From: an uncultured Microbacteriaceae bacterium | GTDB taxonomy: Bacteria; Actinomycetota; Actinomycetes; Actinomycetales; Microbacteriaceae | NCBI GenBank assembly: GCA_947487835.1 | Contig: CANKXX010000008.1 | Coordinates: 62,001-126,000, forward strand | Length of the DNA stretch: 64,000 nt | Direction: 5' to 3' | In this document: one piece after another, positions 30,333 to 38,974 of the stretch | Position numbering within the stretch: position 1 is the first letter of the stretch | Layout of the letters: each line of letters begins with the position of its first letter | Notes under the pieces: generated by a model | The model's database searches: none | What the model saw: the letters and a program-made list of their open reading frames with translations, nothing else | Told to the model about the DNA's origin: nothing | Translations under genes and position numbers: made by a program

Positions 30333-31640
30333 ATGATCGACGCGGTTCGAATGTACGAAGGCTTCGCCCGCTGGGCGACCGCCTGCCGCGCCGAAACGAT
30401 CGACCAAGCCCGACTCTGGACCGAGGCCCGAGACCTCTCCGTCCCCACCACGGGCGGACCCCGCTGGTCGCAGGAAGTGGCTGGCCACCGCGTCCTGATC
30501 ACCGAGCTCGCCTCTGCCCTACGCATCTCCGAGCGCGCGGCGGAGACCCTCGTCGCCGAGAGCCAAGCGCTCGTGCACGACCTCCCCGCGACTCAGGATG
30601 CGCTCCGGCGCGGCAAGATCGGCTACCGGCACGCGCAGGTCCTGATCGACCACACCGCCACGCTTCCGCCCGCGGGCGCGGCGACGGTCGAGGAGGCTGT
30701 CCTGCCCAAGGCGGAGCAGCTCACTGTGCCCAAGCTCGACCGTGCCGCCCGTGAGTTGCGGGAGCGGCTGCACCCGGAGTCGATCGAGGAGCGGCACACG
30801 AAGTCCGTAGCGGATCGTCGTGTCGAGACGTGCCCGGCGCGGGACGGCATGGCCTGGTTGAACGCGTTCCTTCCCGCGCCCGAGGTCCTCGGGATCGAGA
30901 ACCGACTCCGTGACATCGCCGAGCAGCTCACGGGCGAGCCGGGGGAGGAGAGGACGCGGACACAGCTGATCGCGGACGCGTTCACCGACCTGCTGCTGGA
31001 CGGCACCACAACCGCGGCCGCCACCCCTCCCGCCGGGCTCGCGGGCGAGGACGGAGAGAAGCCGAGCCGGCGCATCGATGCGCCGATCGGTGCCGGCATC
31101 CGCCCGAGGGTCCTCGTGACTGTTCCGGTGCTGACGCTTCTGGGTCGCTCGGAGGATCCGGGCACACTCGAGGGCTACGGCCCCATCGACGCGGCCACCG
31201 CCCGTCGGATCGCGGCCCGGGCGCCGAGCTTCACCCGCATCCTCACTCACCCGGAGACGGGAGCCGTGCTCTCGGTCGGTCGAGATCGGTACGCGGTGCC
31301 GAAGGACCTGCGGACCTGGCTTCGAGTGCGCGACGAGACGTGCCGCTTCCCCGGCTGCAACCGCAACGCCGGACGAGCCGACGTGGATCACGTCACCGAC
31401 TGGCAGTACGGCGGAGGCACCGACTACGGCAACCTCGTCCACCTGTGCCGGTCGCATCACCGGGTGAAGCACCACACGGCCTGGTCGTCCACCTCGGCGG
31501 GTGGCGGGAGGGTGCGCTGGCTCTCCCCGAGCGGACACGAGTACGAGACGCAACCGGCGACCCACATCCGTCCTCCGAAGCGAAAGCACCACCAGGCGCA
31601 GGGCATCACGTCCTCGCCCCCGGACGACCGGCCCTTCTAG
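30333..31640 (+). CDS. DUF222 (13E12 repeat family) HNH endonuclease-like protein
   Basis: DUF222 body; C-terminal RDETCRFPGCNRNAGRADVDHVTDWQYGGGTDYGNLVHLCRSHHRVKH HNH motif. Confidence 0.88.
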   Translation: MIDAVRMYEGFARWATACRAETIDQARLWTEARDLSVPTTGGPRWSQEVAGHRVLITELASALRISERAAETLVAESQALVHDLPATQDALRRGKIGYRHAQVLIDHTATLPPAGAATVEEAVLPKAEQLTVPKLDRAARELRERLHPESIEERHTKSVADRRVETCPARDGMAWLNAFLPAPEVLGIENRLRDIAEQLTGEPGEERTRTQLIADAFTDLLLDGTTTAAATPPAGLAGEDGEKPSRRIDAPIGAGIRPRVLVTVPVLTLLGRSEDPGTLEGYGPIDAATARRIAARAPSFTRILTHPETGAVLSVGRDRYAVPKDLRTWLRVRDETCRFPGCNRNAGRADVDHVTDWQYGGGTDYGNLVHLCRSHHRVKHHTAWSSTSAGGGRVRWLSPSGHEYETQPATHIRPPKRKHHQAQGITSSPPDDRPF

Positions 31641-31665
31641 CACGGCCGGGCCTGGAGGAACCCCA

Positions 31666-31695
31666 CGTCGCTTCGACAGGCTCAGCGACCGTGTG
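31666..31695 (-). repeat. Dispersed repeat copy; right arm of inverted pair flanking the DUF222/HNH gene
   Basis: CGTCGCTTCGACAGGCTCAGCGACCGTGTG. Confidence 0.8.
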
Positions 31696-31738
31696 GTCGG
31701 CTCCCGCGCGCCCGTCTAGAGATCGGCACCCCTACGGC

Positions 31739-31757
31739 CCCTGAGCTTGTCGAAGGG
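31739..31757 (+). repeat. Dispersed repeat copy
   Basis: CCCTGAGCTTGTCGAAGGG. Confidence 0.8.
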
Positions 31758-31808
31758 ACGGAAGGCGCCTCGCTCCTCACCGACTCCACCGCACCACCCT
31801 TCGCCGCA

Positions 31809-32579
31809 TCAGCGGGGGAGGGTGAGGATCTCCGCGCCGTGCTCCGTGATCGCGATCGTGTGCTCGCTATGGGCGGTGCGGCAGCCCGTCGCGCTGCGGA
31901 GGGTCCAGCCGTCAGGGTCGGTGATCAGCTCAGCGGTGTCCGCCATGACCCAGGGCTCGAGCGCGAGCAGGAGTCCCGGGCGGAGGCGGTAACCGCGGCC
32001 GGGGCGTCCGGTGTTGGTCACGTGCGGATCCTGGTGCATGGTCGAGCCGATGCCGTGGCCGCCGAACTCCGTGTTGATCGAGTAGCCGGCCTCGCTCAGC
32101 ACCGATCCGATGGCGTGCGAGAGGTCGCCGACCCGGGCACCGGGACCCGCCGCGGCGATGCCCGCCGCGAGGGCGCGCTCGGTCGCGTCGATCATCGCGA
32201 CGCTCTCCGCGGTCCGCGACTCGCCGACGACGAAGCTGATTGCGGAGTCCGCGGCCACCCCGCCCGTCGACACGGCGAGGTCGAGTGTCAGCAGGTCGCC
32301 GTCCGCCAGCCGGTAGTCGTTCGGTCGCCCGTGCAGCACCGCGTCGTTCACGGCCGTGCAGATGTAGTGGCCGAACGGACCGCGCCCGAAGGAGGGCGCG
32401 TAGTCGACGTAGCAGGACTCGGCGCCGGCCTCGAGGATCATGCTCCGTGCCCAGTCGTCGATCTCCAGGAGGCTCGTGCCGACCGTGCTGCGGCTCTTCA
32501 GGGTCTGCAGGATGGTCGCGACGAGCGCACCCGTCTCGCGCGCTGTGGCCACCTCTGCGGGTCCCAGGATCTCGATCAT
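31809..32579 (-). CDS. map: Type I methionyl aminopeptidase
   Basis: GHYICTAVNDAVLHGRPNDYRLADGDLLTLDLAVSTGGVAADSA, NTEFGGHGIGSTMHQDPHV. Confidence 0.92.
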   Translation of the reverse strand: MIEILGPAEVATARETGALVATILQTLKSRSTVGTSLLEIDDWARSMILEAGAESCYVDYAPSFGRGPFGHYICTAVNDAVLHGRPNDYRLADGDLLTLDLAVSTGGVAADSAISFVVGESRTAESVAMIDATERALAAGIAAAGPGARVGDLSHAIGSVLSEAGYSINTEFGGHGIGSTMHQDPHVTNTGRPGRGYRLRPGLLLALEPWVMADTAELITDPDGWTLRSATGCRTAHSEHTIAITEHGAEILTLPR

Positions 32580-32598
32580 GCTGCACCTTCCTCGTGTC

Positions 32599-32644
32599 GA
32601 CCAATAACTATACCGGTCATATCATCCCGGTACTACTATTGGTC
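32599..32644. promoter_or_regulatory. Imperfect inverted repeat in the map/XRE divergent intergenic region
   Basis: GACCAATAACTATACCGG (32599-32616) versus CCGGTACTACTATTGGTC (32627-32644), 14/18 complementary. Confidence 0.55.
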
Positions 32645-32646
32645 GC

Positions 32647-32949
32647 ATGGTCCGGTTGCCCCTCACCCCCGCGGAGGTCGAGCGCGGCCAGCGCCTCGGC
32701 GCCCTGCTGCGTCGCGCCCGGGGCGCACGCTCGATGCTCGAGATCGCGCTCGACGCCGGCGTCTCACCCGAGACGCTGCGCAAGATCGAGTCCGGCCGGG
32801 TGGCCACCCCCGCCTTCCCCACGATCGCCGCGATCGCGGACGTGCTCGGCCTCTCGCTCGACGAGGTGTGGGCGGAGATCCGGCCGTCCGGGGCCGAGGA
32901 CGCGGCGACCGGCTCCGGCCGCGGCGCTCCCGGACGGCTCGCCTCCTAG
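32647..32949 (+). CDS. XRE-family HTH transcriptional regulator
   Basis: RLGALLRRARGARSMLEIALDAGVSPETLRKIESGRVATPAFPTIAAIADVLGLSLDEVW. Confidence 0.88.
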   Translation: MVRLPLTPAEVERGQRLGALLRRARGARSMLEIALDAGVSPETLRKIESGRVATPAFPTIAAIADVLGLSLDEVWAEIRPSGAEDAATGSGRGAPGRLAS

Positions 32950-33031
32950 CCCGCGTCGCCTCCGAGCTCACCTGGACAGCAGGCCCGCGCTCAGACACGT
33001 GCGGCCCTCAACGAGCCCGCGTCGCCGGTTG

Positions 33032-33415
33032 TCAGTGGTGACGCGCGGTGTCGGGCGAGCTCTCGGCCTCCGCCCACGCCTGCGCGAGCAGCCCCTGGGC
33101 CTCGGCCAGGCTGAGGCCCTCCCGGTGCGCCGTGTGAGCGAGCTCCTCGGCCGCGTCGAGGAGGGACCGCGTGGTGACCTGCCCGGGGTTGACCCGCGTT
33201 CCGGCCGCCCGCGCGGTGCGGAGGAGCCCGGCCGCCTCGAGGTCCTTGTAGGCCTTCGCGACGGATCCCGGCGCGACCCGCAGGTCCGCCGCGAGCTGCC
33301 GCACGGGAGGCAGACGGGTGTCCGCGGCCAGGCGGCCGGCCCGGATCTGCGCCGCCAGCTGGGAGCGGATCTGCTCGACCGGGGAGGCCGGGGATGCGGG
33401 GTCGACGGTGATCAT
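33032..33415 (-). CDS. GntR-family (YtrA-like) transcriptional regulator
   Basis: PVEQIRSQLAAQIRAGRLAADTRLPPVRQLAADLRVAPGSVAKAYKDLEAAGLL. Confidence 0.87.
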   Translation of the reverse strand: MITVDPASPASPVEQIRSQLAAQIRAGRLAADTRLPPVRQLAADLRVAPGSVAKAYKDLEAAGLLRTARAAGTRVNPGQVTTRSLLDAAEELAHTAHREGLSLAEAQGLLAQAWAEAESSPDTARHH

Positions 33416-34467
33416 CGCGCCCGCGCGAGGTCGAGCCGCTCCCGCGTCGCCCGTCCCGCCGCCCACAGCTCGCCGACGAGGGTGATCGACTTCACCAGCA
33501 GCACCACGGCGACGACCGCGAGCACCAGCGCCAGCAGGACCAGGGCGAGCGCGAGGGTGTGGCCGGGCTCGACGGGAACGGTGCCGGGCACGGCGTCCGG
33601 GTCCGCCGTCGGCACGGGGTCGAGGTGCGATGCGCGGAGCACGGTGCCGCTGATCGCCGCGAGCCCCGCGATCTGGAACGCGAGGGCGGCGCTCGACGCG
33701 GCCATGATGAACCGCGTCCGCAGGGTGCGAAGCGCGGTGTCGGCGGCGAACAGCTCCGTGCTCGCGGGCCGTGCCGCACGGGCCGCGAGGAACAGGGCCC
33801 AGTAGACCGCCGCGACGAGCACCACCGTGGCGAGAAGCACGGGTACGCCGTAGTACCAGCCGGGGAACGGGCCCGAGGACGAGAGGCCGTACTGCACGTC
33901 GACCACCCGGCCTCCCTCGGTGCTCCAGCCGGAGAGCGACCGCCGCTGGAACACGCGGTGCAGCCCGTTCTCGTCCGTGGCGGAGAAGAGGCCGGCGAGC
34001 AGGATGCCCACGACGAGCGCGCAGGCGGCCGCGGCGGGGAGGACGAAGACCCACTGGCGGGCGAAGGACGTCGGTCCGCGGGGGGACAGCTCAGCGACGA
34101 TCGAGCCGTTCCCTTCGACGGGCCAGGAGGGGCGGGGAAGGAGGCTGTACGCGACGAGCCCGGCGACGGCGCCCACGCTGCCCGCGAGCGCGTAGGGAAG
34201 GCCGTAGAGGCGGCTCCACCCGGCACCGACCCCGATCAGGAGCCCGGCGACTCCGACGCCGACCAGCAGCGCCACGAGCGCGGCGCGGGCCTCGGCCCGG
34301 AATGCGCGCTGGACCGCCTTCCGACCGGAGGCGCCGCTCGGAACTCCGTCCGCGCCGATCTGGTCCGCCGGTCGCGTTCCGCCGAGCGCCCTCCGCAGCA
34401 CCGCCCACAGCGCGATCGCCAGGAGCGTCACGGCTCCGATCGCCACGAGGCCGAATGCTGATCCCAC
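33412..34467 (-). CDS. Multi-TM membrane protein coupled to GntR regulator
   Basis: Several hydrophobic segments; stop overlaps the GntR start by 4 bp. GTG 34467 chosen as start, inferred. Confidence 0.6.
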   Translation of the reverse strand: MGSAFGLVAIGAVTLLAIALWAVLRRALGGTRPADQIGADGVPSGASGRKAVQRAFRAEARAALVALLVGVGVAGLLIGVGAGWSRLYGLPYALAGSVGAVAGLVAYSLLPRPSWPVEGNGSIVAELSPRGPTSFARQWVFVLPAAAACALVVGILLAGLFSATDENGLHRVFQRRSLSGWSTEGGRVVDVQYGLSSSGPFPGWYYGVPVLLATVVLVAAVYWALFLAARAARPASTELFAADTALRTLRTRFIMAASSAALAFQIAGLAAISGTVLRASHLDPVPTADPDAVPGTVPVEPGHTLALALVLLALVLAVVAVVLLVKSITLVGELWAAGRATRERLDLARAR

Positions 34468-34741
34468 GGGGTGTCCCTTCTCGACGGCTTGTACCGTGCG
34501 AGCAATACAAGCGTGGGTCATCAGCTTGTGTCAATGGGGAAGTACAAGATCCGCGGGAATATCGAGCCCCCACGCGGTCTTGGATGATGTGGTCGCGCAT
34601 GCTCGGTAGCGCGTCGCGACGCCGCGCAGCGCTACGCAACGCATGGCTACGCACCGCATCGCTCCCCAGCGCATTGATGCGGCACCGCATTGCTACGCCC
34701 CGTGTCGCGGCCGACCAGCCGAGCACGGCCGCCAGGAGAGG

Positions 34742-35542
34742 ATGAATGCCATGACGACAGAGGCACCGGACCGGGAGGACGTCTCTCTGGACGATCGGCG
34801 AACCCAGGACGCGCGGCAGACCCCGGACGCGCGGCAGGCCCTCGACGCCTGGCACGCCGACCGCCACGCCTTCGTCACGTCTCCGCTCGGCAACCTCGCG
34901 CTCGTCGAGACTGTGTGGTCCGGACCGGGCGACCCCGTGGTGCCGGACGAGGACGCCCGCGCCGGCTGGCCCGCGCACGCCGCCCTCACCCGGCTCAGCC
35001 GCACGAACATCGACTCGGGCGAGACGGAGCACGGCTACCGCATCTGGCTGCAGGACTCCCCGGCGAACGAGGCCTTCGAGCGCATCGAGTCCTACGACTA
35101 CGACCCGTCCTGGGTGCTGGACGCCACCTTCGAGCACGTCGACGACGGCCGGACCATCCCGTTCGAGCACATCCGCGACGCCGGCGCCTCCCGCGACCTC
35201 CCCGTGTCCGGGGACCTCGTCTTCTCCCGCGGGGACACCACGTACCGGATGAGCGCCTTCGACACGTCCGGCCGCCTGCAGCTCGTCTTCGGCGACCCGA
35301 CCAACGGCTCCGAGACCTACGGCGCGGGCCGCTTCCTCTACGTCGACCTGCCCGGCGACGCCGCCGACCGCGTGCCCGGCACGGTGATCCCGCTCCGCAT
35401 CGACTTCAACCGGGCCTTCGTGCCGCCGTGCGGGTTCTCCGCGGGCATGAACTGTCCGCTGCCGCCGCGGCAGAACCGCTTCGCCGAGCCCGTCCGGGCC
35501 GGCGAGAAGCGGGTCGTGTTCCGCGACGGCTTCACCCTCTGA
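34742..35542 (+). CDS. DUF1684 domain-containing protein
   Basis: WHADRHAFVTSPLGNLALVETVWSGPG...LRIDFNRAFVPPCGFSAGMNCPLPPRQNRFAEPVRAGEK. Confidence 0.8.
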   Translation: MNAMTTEAPDREDVSLDDRRTQDARQTPDARQALDAWHADRHAFVTSPLGNLALVETVWSGPGDPVVPDEDARAGWPAHAALTRLSRTNIDSGETEHGYRIWLQDSPANEAFERIESYDYDPSWVLDATFEHVDDGRTIPFEHIRDAGASRDLPVSGDLVFSRGDTTYRMSAFDTSGRLQLVFGDPTNGSETYGAGRFLYVDLPGDAADRVPGTVIPLRIDFNRAFVPPCGFSAGMNCPLPPRQNRFAEPVRAGEKRVVFRDGFTL

Positions 35543-35577
35543 CCATCCCCCTCCCTTTCACGAAAACAGGATCCGCC

Positions 35578-37116
35578 ATGCCGCGCCGAATGTCCCCGAG
35601 GTCCCTCGCCCTCGCCGTCCCCTCCCTGATCGCCATCGCCGCCCTCACCGCCTGCGCCGGCGGCCAGTCCGCCGCCCCGTCCGCGGGTTCCGCGGGTGCC
35701 GGCTCCGCCGACCCGGACGCGGTCATCACGATCGGCTCCGAGAACGAGCCCACCAGCCTCGACCAGATCTTCGGCGGCAGCTCGGGCGTGACCGAGGCGT
35801 TCACCGGCAACGTCTACGAGGGCCTGTTCCGCATCACCGACGACGCCGAGGTCGAGCCGCTGCTCGCCGCGTCGACGGACGTGTCCGAGGACGGGCTGGA
35901 CTACACGTTCACGCTGCAGGACGCCGAGTTCCACTCGGGCGACCCGGTCACCGCCGAGGACGTGAAGTACAGCCTCGACCGCTTCATCAGCGAGGAGTCG
36001 ATCGCGGCCCGCAAGCGCCAGCTGAGCGTCATCGAGTCGGTCACCGCCGTCGACGACAGCACCGTCGCGGTGCGCCTGAAGACCCCGTCGATCAGCTTCA
36101 CCTACAACCTCGGCTACGTCTGGATCGTCAATGACACCGCCGGCGACCTGACCGCGGCCGAGGACGGCTCGGGCCCGTACACGCTGACCGACTACCGCAA
36201 GGGCGACTCGATCAGCCTCGAGCCCTTCGGCGGCTACTGGGGCGACGCCCCCGCCAACGGCGGCGTGGTGTACCAGTACTACGCCGACCCGACGGCGCTC
36301 GACAACGCGCTGCTCACCGGCGCCGTCGACCTCGTCACCGGCCAGTCCACGCCGGACGCCCTGCCCCAGTTCTCGGACGAGGGCAGCTTCACCATCATCG
36401 AGGGCACCTCGACGACCAAGAACCTGCTCGCGTTCAACGACCGCGTCGCGCCGTTCGACAACGTGAGCGTGCGCAAGGCGATCTACTCGGCCATCGACCG
36501 GGAGAAGCTGCTCGACTCCATCTGGGACGGCCGCGGCGAGCTCGTCGGCTCGATGGTTCCGCCGTCGGAGCCCTGGTACCTCGACCTCGTCGACGAGAAC
36601 CCCTACGACCCGGACCTGGCCGAGTCCCTGCTCGCCGAGTCGGGCTACGCCGACGGCTTCTCCTTCACCATCGACACCCCGGACAGCGGCGTGCAGTCGA
36701 CCGTGGCAGAGTTCCTGAAGAGCGAGCTCGCGAAGGTCGGCATCACGGTGGACATCCGCATCATCACCGACGACGAGTGGTACCAGAAGGTCTACACGGA
36801 GCACGACTTCCAGGCGACGCTGCAGACCCACGTGAACGACCGCGACATCAACTTCTACGCCAACCCCGACTTCTACTGGGGCTACGACAACGCGGACGTC
36901 CAGACCTGGCTCGCCGAGGCGGAGGCCGCGCCCAGCACGGACGAGCAGACCGAGCTCGTGAAGAAGGCCAACCAGAAGATCGCCGAGGACGCCGCGAGCG
37001 CGTGGCTGTACCTCGAGCCGCAGTTGCGCATCAGCACGGCGCAGATCACCGGCGTGCCGCAGAACGGCCTGAACTCGCTGTTCTACGTGCGGGGCATCGA
37101 AAAGGTGGCCTCATAG
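35578..37116 (+). CDS. ABC transporter substrate-binding protein (family 5, peptide/nickel type)
   Basis: Lipobox LTACAGG; ITIGSENEPTSLDQIFGG; EDVKYSLDRFISEES. Confidence 0.88.
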   Translation: MPRRMSPRSLALAVPSLIAIAALTACAGGQSAAPSAGSAGAGSADPDAVITIGSENEPTSLDQIFGGSSGVTEAFTGNVYEGLFRITDDAEVEPLLAASTDVSEDGLDYTFTLQDAEFHSGDPVTAEDVKYSLDRFISEESIAARKRQLSVIESVTAVDDSTVAVRLKTPSISFTYNLGYVWIVNDTAGDLTAAEDGSGPYTLTDYRKGDSISLEPFGGYWGDAPANGGVVYQYYADPTALDNALLTGAVDLVTGQSTPDALPQFSDEGSFTIIEGTSTTKNLLAFNDRVAPFDNVSVRKAIYSAIDREKLLDSIWDGRGELVGSMVPPSEPWYLDLVDENPYDPDLAESLLAESGYADGFSFTIDTPDSGVQSTVAEFLKSELAKVGITVDIRIITDDEWYQKVYTEHDFQATLQTHVNDRDINFYANPDFYWGYDNADVQTWLAEAEAAPSTDEQTELVKKANQKIAEDAASAWLYLEPQLRISTAQITGVPQNGLNSLFYVRGIEKVAS

Positions 37117-38090
37117 CCGCATATCTGGTCCGACGAACAGGACTGCTGATCCTGAGCCTGCTGCTCGCGATCACAGTCCTGTTCGTCGTGCTGCGCGTGC
37201 TCGGCAACCCGGTCTATGCGCTCATCTCGGTGGGCGCGACGGAGGAGGACATCGCGGCCGCCGCCGCGCGGCTCGGCGTCGACCGGCCGCTCCCCGTGCA
37301 GTTCCTCGACTACGTCGGTCAGCTGCTGCGCCTCGACCTCGGCCGCTCGTTCACGAGCAACCTCTCCGTCGGCGACGAGGTGCTGCGTCGGCTGAACGTG
37401 ACCCTGCCGCTGACGCTGCTGTCGTTCGCGCTGTCCGTGCTGATCGCCATCCCCGCCGGCTTCCTCGCCGCCTGGAAGGCGCGCACCTGGTACGGCACGG
37501 CGTTCTCCGCCCTCACCCAGCTCGCGGGCGCGATCCCCGTGTTCTGGGTCGGCATCCTCCTCGTGACCGTGTTCGCGCTCCGGGCGCGAATCCTCCCCGC
37601 GGGAGGCTTCCCGCGCACGGACTGGGAGGATCCGCAGGCCGCGCTCCGCGCACTCGTGCTCCCGGTGCTCACGATCGCCATCGTCTCCGGCAGCGAGCTC
37701 GCGCGCTACGTGCGCAGCGCGAGTCTCGACGTGCTCGGCCAGACCTACCTCCGCACCGCGCGGGCGACCGGGCAGAGCTTCGCGGGCGCGCTGCTGCGCC
37801 ACGGGCTCCGCAACGGCATCGTGCCCGTCATTTCGGTGCTCGCCATCCAGCTCTCCACGACCTTCGTGGGGGCCGTGATCGTCGAGAACGTGTTCGCCCT
37901 GCCGGGCCTCGGCGACATGCTGCTCGTCGGCATCCGGGAGCAGGACTTCCCGAGCGTGCAGGGCGTGCTCCTGTTCTCCACCGCACTCGTGCTCCTGCTG
38001 GGCTTCGTCGCGGACGTGCTGCAGCGGATCCTCGACCCGCGCATCCGGGGCACCCTCTCCGGCAACCACCGCTCGAGGGCGGCGGCATGA
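37113..38090 (+). CDS. ABC transporter permease (DppB/OppB type)
   Basis: AAYLVRRTGLLILSLLLAITVLFVVLRVLGNPVY; no ATG/GTG/TTG at the expected start, best candidate is ATA at 37113. Confidence 0.8.
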   Translation: MAAYLVRRTGLLILSLLLAITVLFVVLRVLGNPVYALISVGATEEDIAAAAARLGVDRPLPVQFLDYVGQLLRLDLGRSFTSNLSVGDEVLRRLNVTLPLTLLSFALSVLIAIPAGFLAAWKARTWYGTAFSALTQLAGAIPVFWVGILLVTVFALRARILPAGGFPRTDWEDPQAALRALVLPVLTIAIVSGSELARYVRSASLDVLGQTYLRTARATGQSFAGALLRHGLRNGIVPVISVLAIQLSTTFVGAVIVENVFALPGLGDMLLVGIREQDFPSVQGVLLFSTALVLLLGFVADVLQRILDPRIRGTLSGNHRSRAAA

Positions 38091-38974
38091 GCGACCCCCG
38101 CATCCTCGGCGCCGACGCGGGCACGGCCGTCCGCGACGCCGAGCGCCCGGCGCGGCCCCGCGGCGCCCGCTCCCTCAACCTCGTCGTCGGGGGCGTGCTC
38201 TTCGGCGTCATCGTGCTCACCGCGCTGGTGTCCCTCGTCTACACGCCGTTCGACCCGGCGGAGACCACGGGCGGGCGGCTGTCCCCGCCGTCGGCCGAGC
38301 ACCCCGCCGGCACGGACGTGCTCGGGCGCGACCTGCTGACGTTCCTCATGATCGGCGCCCGGCTGGCCATCGCCGTCGGCGTCGGTTCGGTCCTCATCTC
38401 GGCCGTCCTCGGCGTCACGATCGGGCTGATCGCCGCGTTCGCCTCCCGCTGGGTGGACGACGCGGTGAGCAGCCTGCTCGACATCGCGATCGCGTTCCCC
38501 ACGGTGCTGCTCGCCATGCTCATCGTCGCCTGGCGCGGCGCCTCGCTCGAGTCCGCGATCCTCGCCATCGGCCTCGCGGGGTCCGCCGTCGTCGCCCGCC
38601 TCACCCGCATCGTCGGCACGCGCGTGCTGTCCGAGGCGTACATCACCGCGTCCCGGACCGCGGGGACGATCACGGCCCGGATGCTCGTCCTGCACGTCCT
38701 GCCCAACGTCTGGCCGACGCTCGTGGTGCCGTTCGCGCTGCAGTTCGGCGGTGCCGTCGTGGCGGAGGCGTCCCTCTCCTACCTGGGCCTCGGTTCCCCG
38801 CCGCCCAACGCTTCCTGGGGGCGCCTGCTGCAGGAGGCCCAGTCGACGGTGCTCGTCGCGCCCCTCGGCGCCGTGCTGCCGGGAGTGCTGCTCGTCGTCA
38901 CCATCGTGGGCATCAACCTGCTGGCCGACGGCCTCCGCGACGTCGTCGACCCCTCCTCCCGGAGCGGACGATGA
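38087..38974 (+). CDS. ABC transporter permease (DppC/OppC type)
   Basis: HPAGTDVLGRDLLTFLMIGARLAIAVGVGSVLISAVLGVTIG; 4 bp overlap with previous gene. Confidence 0.88.
   Translation: MSDPRILGADAGTAVRDAERPARPRGARSLNLVVGGVLFGVIVLTALVSLVYTPFDPAETTGGRLSPPSAEHPAGTDVLGRDLLTFLMIGARLAIAVGVGSVLISAVLGVTIGLIAAFASRWVDDAVSSLLDIAIAFPTVLLAMLIVAWRGASLESAILAIGLAGSAVVARLTRIVGTRVLSEAYITASRTAGTITARMLVLHVLPNVWPTLVVPFALQFGGAVVAEASLSYLGLGSPPPNASWGRLLQEAQSTVLVAPLGAVLPGVLLVVTIVGINLLADGLRDVVDPSSRSGR

Noticed and set aside
36777-37112. Upstream start of the permease ORF at GTG 36777
   Set aside because: This overlaps the binding-protein coding sequence by over 300 bp and gives an artifactual sequence. The permease body begins only at about 37113.
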